A DNA stretch of 64,000 bases from JACDAN01 sp963834825 (GTDB lineage Bacteria; Actinomycetota; Thermoleophilia; Gaiellales; Gaiellaceae): NCBI GenBank assembly GCA_963834825.1, contig CAWICZ010000015.1, positions 186,001 to 250,000 of the forward strand, read 5' to 3'. Position numbers and translations under genes: made by a program. The notes beneath the pieces are model-generated. The model was not told where the DNA came from. It saw nothing but the letters and a program-made list of their open reading frames with translations, and did no database searches. Below are positions 8,030 to 16,911 of the stretch, in pieces (position 1 is the stretch's first letter; each line of letters begins with the position of its first letter).

Positions 8030-8867
8030 TCCTGCACCCAGGAGAGGCCTCGGGCGCGGGCTCGAGGTGCTGATCGGCGGCGCGCCGTCGACCGAGCTCG
8101 CGCACCTGCCGCTCGACCACGTCCATCCCAACCCGCGGCAGCCGCGCCGTCGTTTCGATCACGAGTCGACGGCGGCCCTTGCCGAATCGGTGCGCGCTCA
8201 GGGTCTCGTCCAGCCGATCGTCGTCAGGTCGAGGCCTGCGGGCGGCTACGAGCTGATCGCCGGCGAGCGGCGCTGGCGCGCGGCCCGCGAGGCCGGGCTC
8301 GAGGTCGTTCCCGCGCTCGTCCGCGAGACCGGCGATCGCGACGCACTCCTCCTCGGGCTGGTCGAGAACGTCGCCAGGGAGCAACTGACCCCGGTCGAGG
8401 AGGCGCGTGCGTACGCGCTGTTGATCGACGAGTTCGAGCTCGGGCTCGGTGAGATCGCCGAGCGGGTCGGGCGCTCCAAGCCCTCCGTCTCCAACCGGAT
8501 GCGACTCCTCGACCTGCCTGAAGACGTGCTGGCGATGCTCGAGCGGGGCGAGTTGACCGAGGGCCACGCGCGCGCCGTTCTTGCCGTCCCCGATCATGAG
8601 GAGCGGCGCCGCCTTGCGCGGGAGATCGTGCGCAGGGGGCTGTCGGTGCGCGAGGCCGAGCGGGCGGCGAGATGGGCCGGTGCACGCCGGAAACCGAGAC
8701 GGGTGCGCACACCCGTCGACCCCGTGCTTGCCGACCGCGTCCGAACCGCAGCGGAGCGGCTGACGGGCAGGCCGGTCCGCCTGGCTTCGAACCGGCTCGA
8801 GGTCTTCTTCGCCGACGAGGTCGAGCTCGCAGAGCTCGCCGAGGCACTCGAGAACGCCGGTTCGTAG
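8013..8867 (+). CDS. parB: chromosome partitioning protein ParB (Spo0J)
   Basis: ParB-CTPase/DNA-binding protein that loads at parS and spreads. It opens with GLGRGLEVLIGG, then HPNPRQPRRRFD, the CTP-binding GERRWRAAREAGL, and the HTH EIAERVGRSKPSVSNRMRLL. The TTG at 8013 lies just after GATGGAGC and overlaps parA by 17 bases (284 residues). A GTG at 7980 is possible but would add an unrelated N-terminus. No complete parS site was noticed nearby. Confidence 0.93.
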   Translation: MSNATDPAPRRGLGRGLEVLIGGAPSTELAHLPLDHVHPNPRQPRRRFDHESTAALAESVRAQGLVQPIVVRSRPAGGYELIAGERRWRAAREAGLEVVPALVRETGDRDALLLGLVENVAREQLTPVEEARAYALLIDEFELGLGEIAERVGRSKPSVSNRMRLLDLPEDVLAMLERGELTEGHARAVLAVPDHEERRRLAREIVRRGLSVREAERAARWAGARRKPRRVRTPVDPVLADRVRTAAERLTGRPVRLASNRLEVFFADEVELAELAEALENAGS

Positions 8868-8907
8868 CGGCCGTACCCATTGAAGGCGGTCAGTCGTTGG
8901 GACCTAG

Positions 8908-9156
8908 ATGCTCGGACTCTGGCAGCAGGACATCGAGTGGCTCGAGGCGATCTCGCAGGATGCCGTTGCCCGTGCGCTGTTCCTGCGCATGGCCGCGCTC
9001 TCGCAGGAGGGCCGGCTGGAGCCGTTCCTGACCGAGCTCCGTCATGACGACGAGCTCGATGACAAGACGAAGGGCACCGTCGCCGAGCTCGCGCAGGACG
9101 AGGCGTTCCTGCTCGCCGTCGCGGACTACCTCCGCAGCACCCACAGGCTGCACTGA
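8908..9156 (+). CDS. small uncharacterised protein downstream of parB
   Basis: 82 residues, acidic, predicted mostly helical, with no signal peptide or membrane segment and no motif I recognise (starts MLGLWQQDIEWLEAISQDAV, ends DYLRSTHRLH). It begins 40 bp after parB on the same strand with codon use like its neighbours, so it is probably a real gene co-transcribed with parAB or carrying its own promoter. A hairpin follows. No function can be assigned. Confidence 0.6.
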   Translation: MLGLWQQDIEWLEAISQDAVARALFLRMAALSQEGRLEPFLTELRHDDELDDKTKGTVAELAQDEAFLLAVADYLRSTHRLH

Positions 9157-9176
9157 CGCCGTCCTCGAACGCGAAA

Positions 9177-9193
9177 CCCCGGCAGAACCGGGG
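9177..9193. terminator. CCCCGG/CCGGGG hairpin between the 8908 gene and tRNA-Ile
   Basis: Six-base perfect stem with a five-base loop, between the converging small gene and the tRNA. On the minus strand it directly follows the tRNA 3' end. T-runs are short, so the terminator role is tentative. Confidence 0.4.
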
Positions 9194-9198
9194 CTGAG

Positions 9199-9272
9199 TG
9201 GGCGATCGTGGATTCGAACCACGGACCTCCGCCTTATCAGAGCGGCGCTCTAACCAACTGAGCTAATCGCCC
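9199..9272 (-). tRNA. tRNA-Ile (anticodon GAT)
   Basis: 74-nt cloverleaf on the minus strand. Acceptor arms GGGCGAT and ATCGCCC pair fully and the discriminator is A. The D arm is TAGCTCAGTTGGTTAGAGC, the anticodon loop is CTGATAA with anticodon GAT, and the T loop is GTTCGAATC. CCA is not encoded. It is a lone tRNA with no rRNA genes nearby. Confidence 0.97.
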
Positions 9273-9359
9273 GCGGCGCGGATGGTAGCGCACCGTCGCT
9301 GGGCGTCCACGCCGGGGCCCAGGGCTATCATCCGTGCAGGCTCGAAGTCTCACTTGCTG

Positions 9360-9857
9360 ATGTACGAGATGGTCATCTACGGGGTCAGCTTCGACTTGGT
9401 CGGCAAGCAGCCGATCGTGTTGCTGAAGACCGCCGACGGCAACAGGTTCCTGCCGATCTGGATCGGTCACCCCGAAGCTGCTGCGATCCTGATGAAGCTC
9501 CAGGGGGCCGCGACGCCGCGGCCGATGACTCACGACCTGATGGCCGACATCCTCGAGCAGCTCGACGCGGAGGTCACGAGGATCACCGTCACCGAGCTCC
9601 GGGACAACACGTTCTACGCCAGCATCACCGTCCAGCAGAACGGCTCCGAGATCGAGATCGACTCCCGACCCTCCGACGCGATTGCGATCGCCGTCCGCTC
9701 TGACGCCCCGATCTTCGCCGCCGAGCACGTGATCGAGGAGTCGGCGATCGAGTTCGAAGGCGAGGAGGTCAACGAGGAGGAGATCGTCGACGAGTTCCGC
9801 AAGTTCCTCGACGACGTCTCTCCCGACCAGTTCGCCGTCGGCGAGGACGACAACTAG
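9360..9857 (+). CDS. bifunctional nuclease (DUF151/BFN) family protein
   Basis: 165 residues from ATG 9360 (MYEMVIYGVSFDLVGKQPIV). The DUF151 core is present: LPIWIGHPEAAAILMKLQG, RPMTHDLMADILEQL, FYASITVQQNG and DSRPSDAIAIAVRSDAPIF. An acidic tail follows (EEVNEEEIVDEFRKFL). Members are reported with RNase/DNase activity in plants and a Thermotoga structure is known; the bacterial role is poorly defined. Upstream in-frame starts (9282, 9354) would extend into non-conserved sequence next to the tRNA. Confidence 0.88.
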   Translation: MYEMVIYGVSFDLVGKQPIVLLKTADGNRFLPIWIGHPEAAAILMKLQGAATPRPMTHDLMADILEQLDAEVTRITVTELRDNTFYASITVQQNGSEIEIDSRPSDAIAIAVRSDAPIFAAEHVIEESAIEFEGEEVNEEEIVDEFRKFLDDVSPDQFAVGEDDN

Positions 9858-9924
9858 AACGTGGGGTAACCCCTGGTTCCCCCACGAACCCCCTCCTTCC
9901 GCGCGTGGTTCTTGGACCAAAGGC

Positions 9925-9954
9925 GGACGGAGCCGGCATAGCACAGCTCCGTCC
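9925..9954 (+). terminator. intrinsic terminator after DUF151 gene
   Basis: Perfect nine-base stem GGACGGAGC/GCTCCGTCC with a 12-nt loop, then CTTTT at 9959-9963. The 174-bp gap 9858-10031 between convergent genes also holds a GTGGGG/CCCCAC pair (about 9861-9886) and a GGGGC-AAA-GCCCC element near 9985 that could end the minus-strand operon. Confidence 0.6.
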
Positions 9955-10031
9955 ATCGCTTTTCGCCTTAGTGAGCCTCCCCGCGGGGCAAAGCCCCTCC
10001 GGCGGCGGCTCGTTCTCGCTCTTGGGCGGCT

Positions 10032-11429
10032 TTAGATTTTCTTTCTCGCCCTCCATTTGTTGAAGATCTTCGAGATGTCGCGGTGGGCGGCACGCATCGC
10101 CTCGTCCGCGGTCATCTCGTCCCTGGCGACCCGCGCGAACATCTGCGGGATCAGGAACTTGTTGAAGACCTCGTCGATCGCGGCGTTGGAGTAGCCGGGG
10201 TGTCCGACGTTCGTCGTGTAGCGCTTGGAGATCGTCTCCAGCACCGAGTAACGGCCCGGTAGCTCGTTCGGGTAGTCCGTCTGCCGGCGCAGGCGGACGG
10301 GGATGTTCTTGACCGAGCCCGGGAAGGCCGGGAAGTTGTAGAAGTAGCTGTTCAGGAAGTGCCCGGTGTACTGCGTGCCGATGTCCACCAGGAATTTCTT
10401 GGCGGCTGCCTTGTTCTGGGCAAACCGCCAGATCACGTAGACGCCCATGACGTGCTCGAGGCCCATGCGCGGCCCCGGGCCGTCGGGGATCGGGAGGATT
10501 GCGATGTCCCGGTTGAAGCGGACGTTGCGGAGTTCCGCGCTTCGGGCGATCGAGACCGCGTTCAGCGCCATCGACAGCCGGCCGGCGAGGAACGCGTCGT
10601 TGTTGGACGCCGCCGTCCACGCGAAGACCTCGCTGGTCATGCCACGCTTGTAGAGATCACGCATGAAGTTGAGCGCGTCGCGCGTGCCCTTGCTCTTGAT
10701 CGTGACGCGGGCCTCGCGGTTCTGGATGTAGGCGCCGAAGCACTGAAGCAGCGCGATCAGCGCCATGTTCGAGTCCAGCTCGTTGGACATCCCGATCCCG
10801 ACCGGGTTCCCCATTGCTTTCAGTCGCGGTGCGGCTCGCCGGACGTTCTCCCAGCTCGTCGGCCTCAGGCCGACCTCGCCCCAGAGATCCCTGCGGTAGT
10901 GCACCGGGTCGGGGACGTAGTTGTCCGCGAAGCCGAAATATTTCTTGGTTCGCGGGTTGTAGGTGCTCTTGCGCCCGACCGGGCCGATCTTCCCGACCTT
11001 GCGCTCGACCTGTTGCACGAGGTCGTTGACCGGGATGACACGGTCCTCGTACGCCGCGGGCGGCGAGAGGAACTGGAAGAGATCGTGGCCGCTCTGCGCC
11101 GCGACCTCGGAGGCGGCACGCGACGGAAGCTCCGCGAGGTTGACGTGGTCGACCCGGACCTCAACGTCGTTGGCGTCGCCCCACCGCTTGACGTACACGT
11201 TGTCGAACCACCTGTCGTACGCGGGGACGAAGTGGCTCCACTGGATGATGCGCAACGTTCCCCGTAGCTGCTTGTGTCTGAACTGAGCGGCTCCGGCCAC
11301 AGACGTTTTGACCCCGGCGCCGCCGTAGACGAGAACGACTGCGCCAAGGCCGGCGCGCCGAATCAGCTCTCGTCTGGTGAGCTCGTCCTGGACCTTCGCG
11401 ATCTCGACTCGCTCACGTCGGTCCTTCAC
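10032..11429 (-). CDS. ABC importer substrate-binding protein (family 1, sugar type), Tat-exported
   Basis: 465 residues. The N-terminus has a twin-arginine pattern (LTRRELIRRAGLGAVVLVYG) without a lipobox Cys, so Tat export is inferred. The mature part looks like a family-1 solute-binding protein (ADNYVPDPVHYRRDLWGEVG, DAFLAGRLSMALNAVS, and a C-terminal FNKFLIPQMFAR helix). The GTG at 11429 follows AGGAGGTGATC, nearly complementary to the 16S 3' end, so translation should be strong. It lies upstream of nothing else on this strand and downstream of its two permeases. The substrate is unknown; a sugar is the best guess. Confidence 0.88.
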   Translation of the reverse strand: MKDRRERVEIAKVQDELTRRELIRRAGLGAVVLVYGGAGVKTSVAGAAQFRHKQLRGTLRIIQWSHFVPAYDRWFDNVYVKRWGDANDVEVRVDHVNLAELPSRAASEVAAQSGHDLFQFLSPPAAYEDRVIPVNDLVQQVERKVGKIGPVGRKSTYNPRTKKYFGFADNYVPDPVHYRRDLWGEVGLRPTSWENVRRAAPRLKAMGNPVGIGMSNELDSNMALIALLQCFGAYIQNREARVTIKSKGTRDALNFMRDLYKRGMTSEVFAWTAASNNDAFLAGRLSMALNAVSIARSAELRNVRFNRDIAILPIPDGPGPRMGLEHVMGVYVIWRFAQNKAAAKKFLVDIGTQYTGHFLNSYFYNFPAFPGSVKNIPVRLRRQTDYPNELPGRYSVLETISKRYTTNVGHPGYSNAAIDEVFNKFLIPQMFARVARDEMTADEAMRAAHRDISKIFNKWRARKKI

Positions 11430-11501
11430 TCAGATCACCTCCTGATCGTTGGTTTCCGAGCGGTTACGAACTGGTTTCGACCATTCTTCCCCTTTCTCGA
11501 C

Positions 11502-12332
11502 CTAACGGAACGCACCACCGGTGAAGCCGGCGATGAAGCGGTTGAGGAACACGTTGTAGAGCAGTGCCAACGGAATCGCCGGGATCAGCGTCGCGGCCAT
11601 CAGCGCGCCCCAGTAGAAGACGTCGCCGCGGATCAGCTCCGTCGGAACGCCGGCCGAGATCGTCTTCGCTTCGGAGCTTGAGACGAATGTGATCGCATAG
11701 ACGAACTCGTTGACGACGAGGGAGAACGAGAAGATCACGACGGTCAGGATCCCCGGGATCGAGAGCGGGAACACAATGCGAACGAGCGTGGTCAGTCGCG
11801 ACGCTCCGTCGACGAGCGCGGCGTCCTCGAGCTCCGGCGGAATCGTCTTGAAGAAGCCCATCAGCAGCCAGATCGAGAACGGCACGGTGAACGACGGGTA
11901 GACGAGGATCATCGACCACAGCCGGTCGTTAAGGTTGAGCTCCGAGACCACGCGCGCAAGCGGGAGAAACAGGAGCGTCGGCGGGACGAGGTAGGTGAGA
12001 AAGATCCCGATGCCGACTCCCTGTCCCCAACGACCCGAGAGCCGGGCGAGGGCGTACGCCGCCGGCAGCGCGAGGACGAGCGTGATCGCAACGACGGCCG
12101 CACCGATGATTGCTGTGTTGGCAAGCCATTTCGGGTAGTCCGTCTGCTCGAAGAGGAACCGGAAGTTCGCGCCGGTCGGCGAGTCGGCGTTGAACTTGAA
12201 GGGAACCTGCTCGATGTCGTAGAGGTCGTTGTCCGCCCGGAGCGCGGTCATCAGCATCCAGTAGAAGGGGAAGGCGAGGACGATTGCGAACGGCCCGACC
12301 ACCAGGTAGCTGAAGAGACTCTGGCGCTTCAC
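11502..12332 (-). CDS. ABC sugar transporter permease, MalG type
   Basis: 276 residues with six membrane segments and the EAA loop PPELEDAALVDGASRLTTLVRI that contacts the ATPase. The GTG at 12332 sits in TAGTG, overlapping the upstream permease stop by one base. The C-terminus NRFIAGFTGGAFR is typical of MalG-like permeases. It forms a heterodimer with the 12332-13348 product. Confidence 0.93.
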   Translation of the reverse strand: MKRQSLFSYLVVGPFAIVLAFPFYWMLMTALRADNDLYDIEQVPFKFNADSPTGANFRFLFEQTDYPKWLANTAIIGAAVVAITLVLALPAAYALARLSGRWGQGVGIGIFLTYLVPPTLLFLPLARVVSELNLNDRLWSMILVYPSFTVPFSIWLLMGFFKTIPPELEDAALVDGASRLTTLVRIVFPLSIPGILTVVIFSFSLVVNEFVYAITFVSSSEAKTISAGVPTELIRGDVFYWGALMAATLIPAIPLALLYNVFLNRFIAGFTGGAFR

Positions 12333-13348
12333 TACGTGACCTCCACCTTCCGTGCGAAGCGCAGCATGAGGATCGCGACAACGGCGAGCGCGGGCAGGAG
12401 GTAGAGCGAAATCGCCGCGCCCTGGCCGAGCGCGGCGCTGTTGATCCCAGTGTCGAACGCCCATGTCGTCAACACGTGCGTGCTGTTGAACGGCCCGCCG
12501 TGCGTGAGGATGTAGACGACCGTCATGTCGGTGGCCGTGAAGACGATGCCAAAGAGGAGCGCCACGGTCGCGATCGGCAGCTGGAGCGGCAGCGTCACGT
12601 ACCAGAACTTCCTCAGGCCGGTCGCGCCGTCGACCTTGGCCGCGTCGTCGATCTCGGGCGGCATTGATGCCAGCCCCGCGATGAAGATCACCGTGGCGAA
12701 GGGGAGGATGCGCCAGGCGTGCGCGAAGATGATCGCGGCCATGGCGAGGTTCGGCTCCCCGAGCCACTGGGGCGGGTCGATCGGCTCGATCGGAGAGATC
12801 TGGATCGCGCTCGGCCAGAAGTCCCGCGCGAACGCCCAGTTGAGCGCGCGGTAGGGATAGAACTCGGGACTGCCCGGAAAGATGTCGTGGGTCAGCGTCC
12901 AGTTCACGACGCTGTAGAGCGGGTGGAAGATCCAGAGGAATGCGACTGTGGTCAGGGCGACCGGGGTCGCCCAGGGCAGGATGACGAGAAAGCGGAAGAA
13001 CCACCTGCCGCGGAAGTTCCGCACCAGGGCGTGCGCAAGCAAGCCGGCGCCGACGAGCACGATGGCCTGGGAGACGAGCGTGAAGATGACCGTGTTCCGG
13101 AGTGCCCGCCGGAAGTTCGGGTCGTCCCAGGCGTCGATGTAGTTCCTGAAGCCGACGAAGTCTCCGCTGAGCGCGCCGGCCGTCGCGTCGGTGAGGCTGA
13201 GGTAGATCGCGAGCAGGAGCGGTCCGAGGACGAGCAGCGCGATGAACAGGACCGCAGGGGCGATCAAGAGGGGGGCGAGGAAGCGCCGCTCCTCGAAGAT
13301 GTCCTGCCACCGCCGGGTGGGCTCGCCCGCGCGTGCGACCGTGGCCAC
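12332..13348 (-). CDS. ABC sugar transporter permease, MalF type
   Basis: 338 residues with a cytosolic N-terminus and about six membrane segments. The EAA loop is MPPEIDDAAKVDGATGLRKFWYVTLP. First gene of the minus-strand permease/binding-protein operon. GTG start at 13348, 52 bp from the divergent ATPase gene. Confidence 0.93.
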   Translation of the reverse strand: MATVARAGEPTRRWQDIFEERRFLAPLLIAPAVLFIALLVLGPLLLAIYLSLTDATAGALSGDFVGFRNYIDAWDDPNFRRALRNTVIFTLVSQAIVLVGAGLLAHALVRNFRGRWFFRFLVILPWATPVALTTVAFLWIFHPLYSVVNWTLTHDIFPGSPEFYPYRALNWAFARDFWPSAIQISPIEPIDPPQWLGEPNLAMAAIIFAHAWRILPFATVIFIAGLASMPPEIDDAAKVDGATGLRKFWYVTLPLQLPIATVALLFGIVFTATDMTVVYILTHGGPFNSTHVLTTWAFDTGINSAALGQGAAISLYLLPALAVVAILMLRFARKVEVT

Positions 13349-13357
13349 AGTGGAGCG

Positions 13358-13396
13358 ATCGTAAACGTCGAAAGCGGCAGGAGTATGGTTAACGAT
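13358..13396. promoter_or_regulatory. imperfect inverted repeat in the permease/ATPase divergent gap
   Basis: ATCGTAAAC (13358-13366) and GTTAACGAT (13388-13396) are inverted copies with one mismatch, inside the 52-bp gap that must hold both promoters. They could be arms of a repressor site controlling the importer. No regulator gene is adjacent. Confidence 0.3.
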
Positions 13397-13400
13397 TCGC

Positions 13401-14600
13401 GTGGCTGAGATCGAGCTCGACCGGCTGACGAAGGTCTATCCGGACGGCACACGTGCTGTGCGCGAGCTCGAGCTCATGATCCGCGACGGCGAGTTCGCCG
13501 TACTCGTCGGTCCCTCCGGGTGCGGGAAGACGACCGCGCTCCGCATGGTCGCCGGGCTCGAGCCGATCAGCTCGGGCACCGTCCGCATCGGCGGCCGTGT
13601 CGTCAACGACCTCCCGCCGAAGAACCGCGACGTCGCGATGGTGTTCCAGAACTACGCGCTCTACCCGCACATGTCGGCCTACAAGAACATGGCCTTCAGC
13701 CTGAAGTTACGGAAGCTCAAGAAGAGCGAGATCGATCGCCGCGTCAAGGACGCCGCGCGGGTTCTCGGTCTCGGCGAAGTGCTCGCGAAGCGCCCGCGGA
13801 CGCTGTCCGGCGGTCAGCGCCAGCGAGTCGCGATGGGCAGAGCGATCGTGCGCGAACCGCAGGCCTTCCTGATGGACGAGCCGCTCTCGAACCTGGACGC
13901 GAAGCTCCGCGTCGAGATGCGTGCCGAGATCGCGAGGATCCAGCGCGACCTGGAGGTGACGACGATCTACGTCACGCACGACCAGACGGAGGCGCTCACG
14001 CTTGGCGACCGCGTCGCCGTCATGCGAGACGGTGTTCTCCAGCAGTTCGACGTGCCTCAGCGGCTCTACGACGAGCCGGTCAACCTCTTCGTGGCCCAGT
14101 TCATCGGCTCGCCGGCGATGAATCTCGTCGGCGCCGATCTGGTCACGTCGAATGGCCGGCTGGAGGCTCAGTTCGGCGAGAATCGCCTCAGGATCGAAGA
14201 CGCGGTCGTCTCGGCCCGGCCAGGGCTCCGGCAGTTCGAAGGCAAGCGAGTGATCCTGGGCGTTCGGCCCGAGGACTTCGAGGATGCCTCTACCTCTGAC
14301 GGTGCACAACAAGACGGGCGAATCTCAGCCGTTGTCGACATTCGCGAGGACATGGGCTCGGAGGTCTTTGTCCACTTCGGTGTCGCCGCACCGCCGGTTC
14401 GCGGCAAGGATGTCCAGGCGGCCGTCGGCGCCGACTCGGTCGAAGCGACTGCAGAGCAGGCGCGGAAGCAGGGGAGTCTGTTCGTCGCCCGTCTCGGCCG
14501 CGGCACGCAGGCCCGCGAGCGGGACCGCATCGAGCTAGTCGTCACCCCCGAGCGCCTCCACTTCTTCGACCCCGAGACCGGTCAGGGCATCTACGCCTAG
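13401..14600 (+). CDS. ABC transporter ATPase, MalK/UgpC/MsmX type
   Basis: 399 residues. Walker A GPSGCGKTTALRMVAG, Q-loop FQNYALYPHM, signature TLSGGQRQRVAMGRAI, Walker B AFLMDEPLSNLD, H-loop VTHDQTEA. A C-terminal TOBE/OB region (from about 240, with GVRPEDFEDA) is typical of the sugar-importer ATPases that can serve several transporters. Divergent from the permease operon, so it is probably the energy subunit of that importer. Confidence 0.95.
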   Translation: MAEIELDRLTKVYPDGTRAVRELELMIRDGEFAVLVGPSGCGKTTALRMVAGLEPISSGTVRIGGRVVNDLPPKNRDVAMVFQNYALYPHMSAYKNMAFSLKLRKLKKSEIDRRVKDAARVLGLGEVLAKRPRTLSGGQRQRVAMGRAIVREPQAFLMDEPLSNLDAKLRVEMRAEIARIQRDLEVTTIYVTHDQTEALTLGDRVAVMRDGVLQQFDVPQRLYDEPVNLFVAQFIGSPAMNLVGADLVTSNGRLEAQFGENRLRIEDAVVSARPGLRQFEGKRVILGVRPEDFEDASTSDGAQQDGRISAVVDIREDMGSEVFVHFGVAAPPVRGKDVQAAVGADSVEATAEQARKQGSLFVARLGRGTQARERDRIELVVTPERLHFFDPETGQGIYA

Positions 14601-15271
14601 TTGAACAAGCCGGCGATGACGCCGATGCCGTTGAAGCCGGAGTGCATCAGGATCGGCGGGTAGATGCTGTTCGTCCGGCTCCGCATGAAGGCGAGGCCGG
14701 CGCCGATGACGAAGAACACCGGAATGCCCTCGACGATCCCGTGGGTGAGCGAAAAGGCGATGGCGGTGACGACGATCGCGGCGAGCTGGCCGAACTGCTC
14801 GAGGAGGAAGAAGCCGATCCCGCGGAACATGAGCTCCTCGACGATCGGGGCGACCAGGGCTGTGAGCACGAAGTTGAGGATGAACGCCGGCGCCCGGCTG
14901 GAATCCCAGCCCGTCGGGTCGAGACCCTGCTCCTCGCCGGCGCCGAAGATCGGCTCGAGCGCGGCGGCGACCGCAAGCAGTACGACGAGCAGCACGAGCG
15001 AGATCCCGATCGCGCGGCGCCAGGAGGTCGGCCGGCGCAGCGCGAATGCCTCACGCCGGTCGAAGCCTAAGGCGATCAAGAGAATGACGCCGAGGATCAG
15101 CGCGTAGAAGAACAGCCCGACGATGGCGGTCTCGTAGCGGTAGAGCGCGTCCTGGACCGGCTCCGAGCTGGAGGCGCTGGCAGCGAAAGCCAGGACCGAG
15201 AGGGTGCCGACGAGCGCCCACCACCCGATGAGCCGGCGCCCTTTATCCGGTTGGCTGCGCTGCTCGTTCAC
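14597..15271 (-). CDS. CPBP (CAAX-protease-like) intramembrane metalloprotease
   Basis: 224 residues with about six membrane segments. The family motifs are present: APIVEELMFRGIGFFLL (EExxxR), then FSLTHG with a catalytic His, and HSGFN near the end with another His. The bacterial role is often bacteriocin self-protection or unknown. The GTG at 15271 overlaps the stop of the upstream gene (GTGA); a longer start at 15295 is possible. Its 3' end overlaps the convergent ATPase gene by four bases. Confidence 0.85.
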   Translation of the reverse strand: MNEQRSQPDKGRRLIGWWALVGTLSVLAFAASASSSEPVQDALYRYETAIVGLFFYALILGVILLIALGFDRREAFALRRPTSWRRAIGISLVLLVVLLAVAAALEPIFGAGEEQGLDPTGWDSSRAPAFILNFVLTALVAPIVEELMFRGIGFFLLEQFGQLAAIVVTAIAFSLTHGIVEGIPVFFVIGAGLAFMRSRTNSIYPPILMHSGFNGIGVIAGLFN

Positions 15272-16485
15272 GCGACCCACTGCCACAGGGCCCACTGGGC
15301 GCAGACGACGCCGAGGAAGATCGCGCTCACCACCACCACAGCAGTGTGTACCCGAGGGCGGGCCCCCAACACCGCGAGCGCGAGGAAGAACGGGAAGACG
15401 ACGAGACCGAACCGCGGTATCGAGAGCAGCGGCCAGCGCTCACTCGGGACGCTGAGCGGGATCGCGAGGCTCAGTGCCGCGAACAGGCCGTAGGGCGCGC
15501 CGAAGCGTCGCCAGGCGACGACCGTCAAGCCGGCAAAGAGGACAAGAAACGCCAGCTGCTCGAGATTGACGGCGGCGACTCGATCCGGATCGGTGTCCTG
15601 GACCGCGCTCCAGTACCGCGTCGAGTCCGACCCCGACGCCAGCTGCCGCACTCCGGCCCAGCCGGCTCGCAACCCGTCCCAGACTCCGCCGAGCGGCCCG
15701 GCCCACGAGAGCTGCCTCCCCCAGGTCTCCTGGGCCCGGACGAACGCGAACGGGTCGTCGACCTTCCACCAGAGGTACAGGGGGTACAGCGCGAACAATG
15801 CCGGTGCGGCAACGAGGCGCAGGAGTGCGCCGCGGCGATTGCCCGACCGCCAGGCGAGCAGGGCGAGGCAAGGCAGGATCGCCACGCCGAGGGGCCGCGT
15901 CAGCCACGCGAGCCCCGCTGCGACGCCTGCGCCCAGGAACCGTCCTCGCTCGGCGCGCACGAAGCTCGCGAGCGTGAGGACGAGGAAGAGCGCCTCGCTG
16001 TAGACGGCGCCGAGGAAGACGGCGAAGGGGAAAACGGCGAGATAGAGGACGGTGCGGCGCGCGCCGCCGAGGTCGTCCAGCTTCTTCTCGGCGAGCTCAT
16101 AGAGCAGCGCGAAGGCGCCGAGCGTCGCAGCGAGTGAGATCAGCACGCCGGCGAGCACGTAGTGGCCGAGCAGGATCCGACCGAGCACACCGACGAGCAA
16201 CGGGTACAGCGGGTAGAACGCCGCCGCTGCCTGCTCGGCGGTCCCGTAGCCGTCCTCGGCGATTCGCAGGAACCACACGCTGTCCCACCTGGCCCAGACA
16301 TCCACGAGCAAGCCCAGATCGCGGGTCAGCTCGGGACGGTCCCAGCGCTCGGCGAGCGGGTGGCGGTGCGGCTCGAAGACGAGAAACGCGAACACGACCG
16401 CGGCCCAGATCGCCGCTCGGCTCCACAGGAAGAGGTCGAGGACCGGGCGAAAGCGTTGACCGGTCGGCACGGCGGCGCCGATCAT
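15268..16485 (-). CDS. PIG-V-like polytopic mannosyltransferase family protein
   Basis: 405 residues, about ten membrane segments. The N-terminal loop WARWDSVWFLRIAEDGYG and FYPLYPLLVG resemble the PIG-V/GT-C pattern, in which an acidic pair in the first outer loop binds a polyprenyl-phosphate sugar donor. Likely role: extracytoplasmic glycosylation of an envelope glycan or lipid. ATG 16485 lies only 6 bp from the start of the divergent gene, implying a very short or absent leader. Confidence 0.75.
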   Translation of the reverse strand: MIGAAVPTGQRFRPVLDLFLWSRAAIWAAVVFAFLVFEPHRHPLAERWDRPELTRDLGLLVDVWARWDSVWFLRIAEDGYGTAEQAAAAFYPLYPLLVGVLGRILLGHYVLAGVLISLAATLGAFALLYELAEKKLDDLGGARRTVLYLAVFPFAVFLGAVYSEALFLVLTLASFVRAERGRFLGAGVAAGLAWLTRPLGVAILPCLALLAWRSGNRRGALLRLVAAPALFALYPLYLWWKVDDPFAFVRAQETWGRQLSWAGPLGGVWDGLRAGWAGVRQLASGSDSTRYWSAVQDTDPDRVAAVNLEQLAFLVLFAGLTVVAWRRFGAPYGLFAALSLAIPLSVPSERWPLLSIPRFGLVVFPFFLALAVLGARPRVHTAVVVVSAIFLGVVCAQWALWQWVA

Positions 16486-16491
16486 ACGTCG

Positions 16492-16893
16492 ATGGGGACA
16501 CCCCGCTACTTCACACCCGAGGAGGCGAACGCGGCGCTCGAGGGGCTGCGCCCGTTGGCCGAGCGGATGGTCGAGCTGCGGCGAGAGCTCGTCGACGCAC
16601 AGGCGAGCCGCGCGTCACTCGGCGCTCAGGTCGGGGCGAACGGTGGGGACCTGACGCCGTCCGACTTCGCGGAGGCCGACGAGCGGCTGGAGCAGGCGGC
16701 GTCCGAGCTTGCCGGTTGCATCGAGCAGATCCAGGCCGCCGGCGTCCTCGTGAAGGACCTCGACCGCGGCCTACTCGACTTTCCGGCGCGTCGTGAGGGC
16801 GAGGAGATCCTGCTCTGCTGGCACGTCGGTGAAGACGAGATCCGCTTCTGGCACGGCGTCGACGAGGGCTTCGCAGGCCGGAAACCGCTGTAG
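16492..16893 (+). CDS. DUF2203 family protein
   Basis: 133 residues. The start RYFTPEEANAALEGLRPLAE, the helical middle (VELRRELVDAQ) and the end DFPARREGEEILLCWHVGED then FWHGVDEGFAGRKPL match DUF2203. Function unknown. The ATG at 16492 is 6 bp from the divergent start, and the MscS gene follows after 18 bp. Confidence 0.88.
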   Translation: MGTPRYFTPEEANAALEGLRPLAERMVELRRELVDAQASRASLGAQVGANGGDLTPSDFAEADERLEQAASELAGCIEQIQAAGVLVKDLDRGLLDFPARREGEEILLCWHVGEDEIRFWHGVDEGFAGRKPL

Positions 16894-16911
16894 AGCGTCG
16901 AACGTCGCCCC

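Noticed and set aside
11502..13310. 602-residue fused permease frame
   Set aside because: The first half is an out-of-frame reading of the upstream permease; the real MalG-type gene begins at GTG 12332.
13358..13396. Assignment of the inverted repeat as a LacI-family operator
   Set aside because: The half-sites lack the central CG-spaced palindrome typical of LacI sites and no regulator is adjacent; only a generic repeat is reported.
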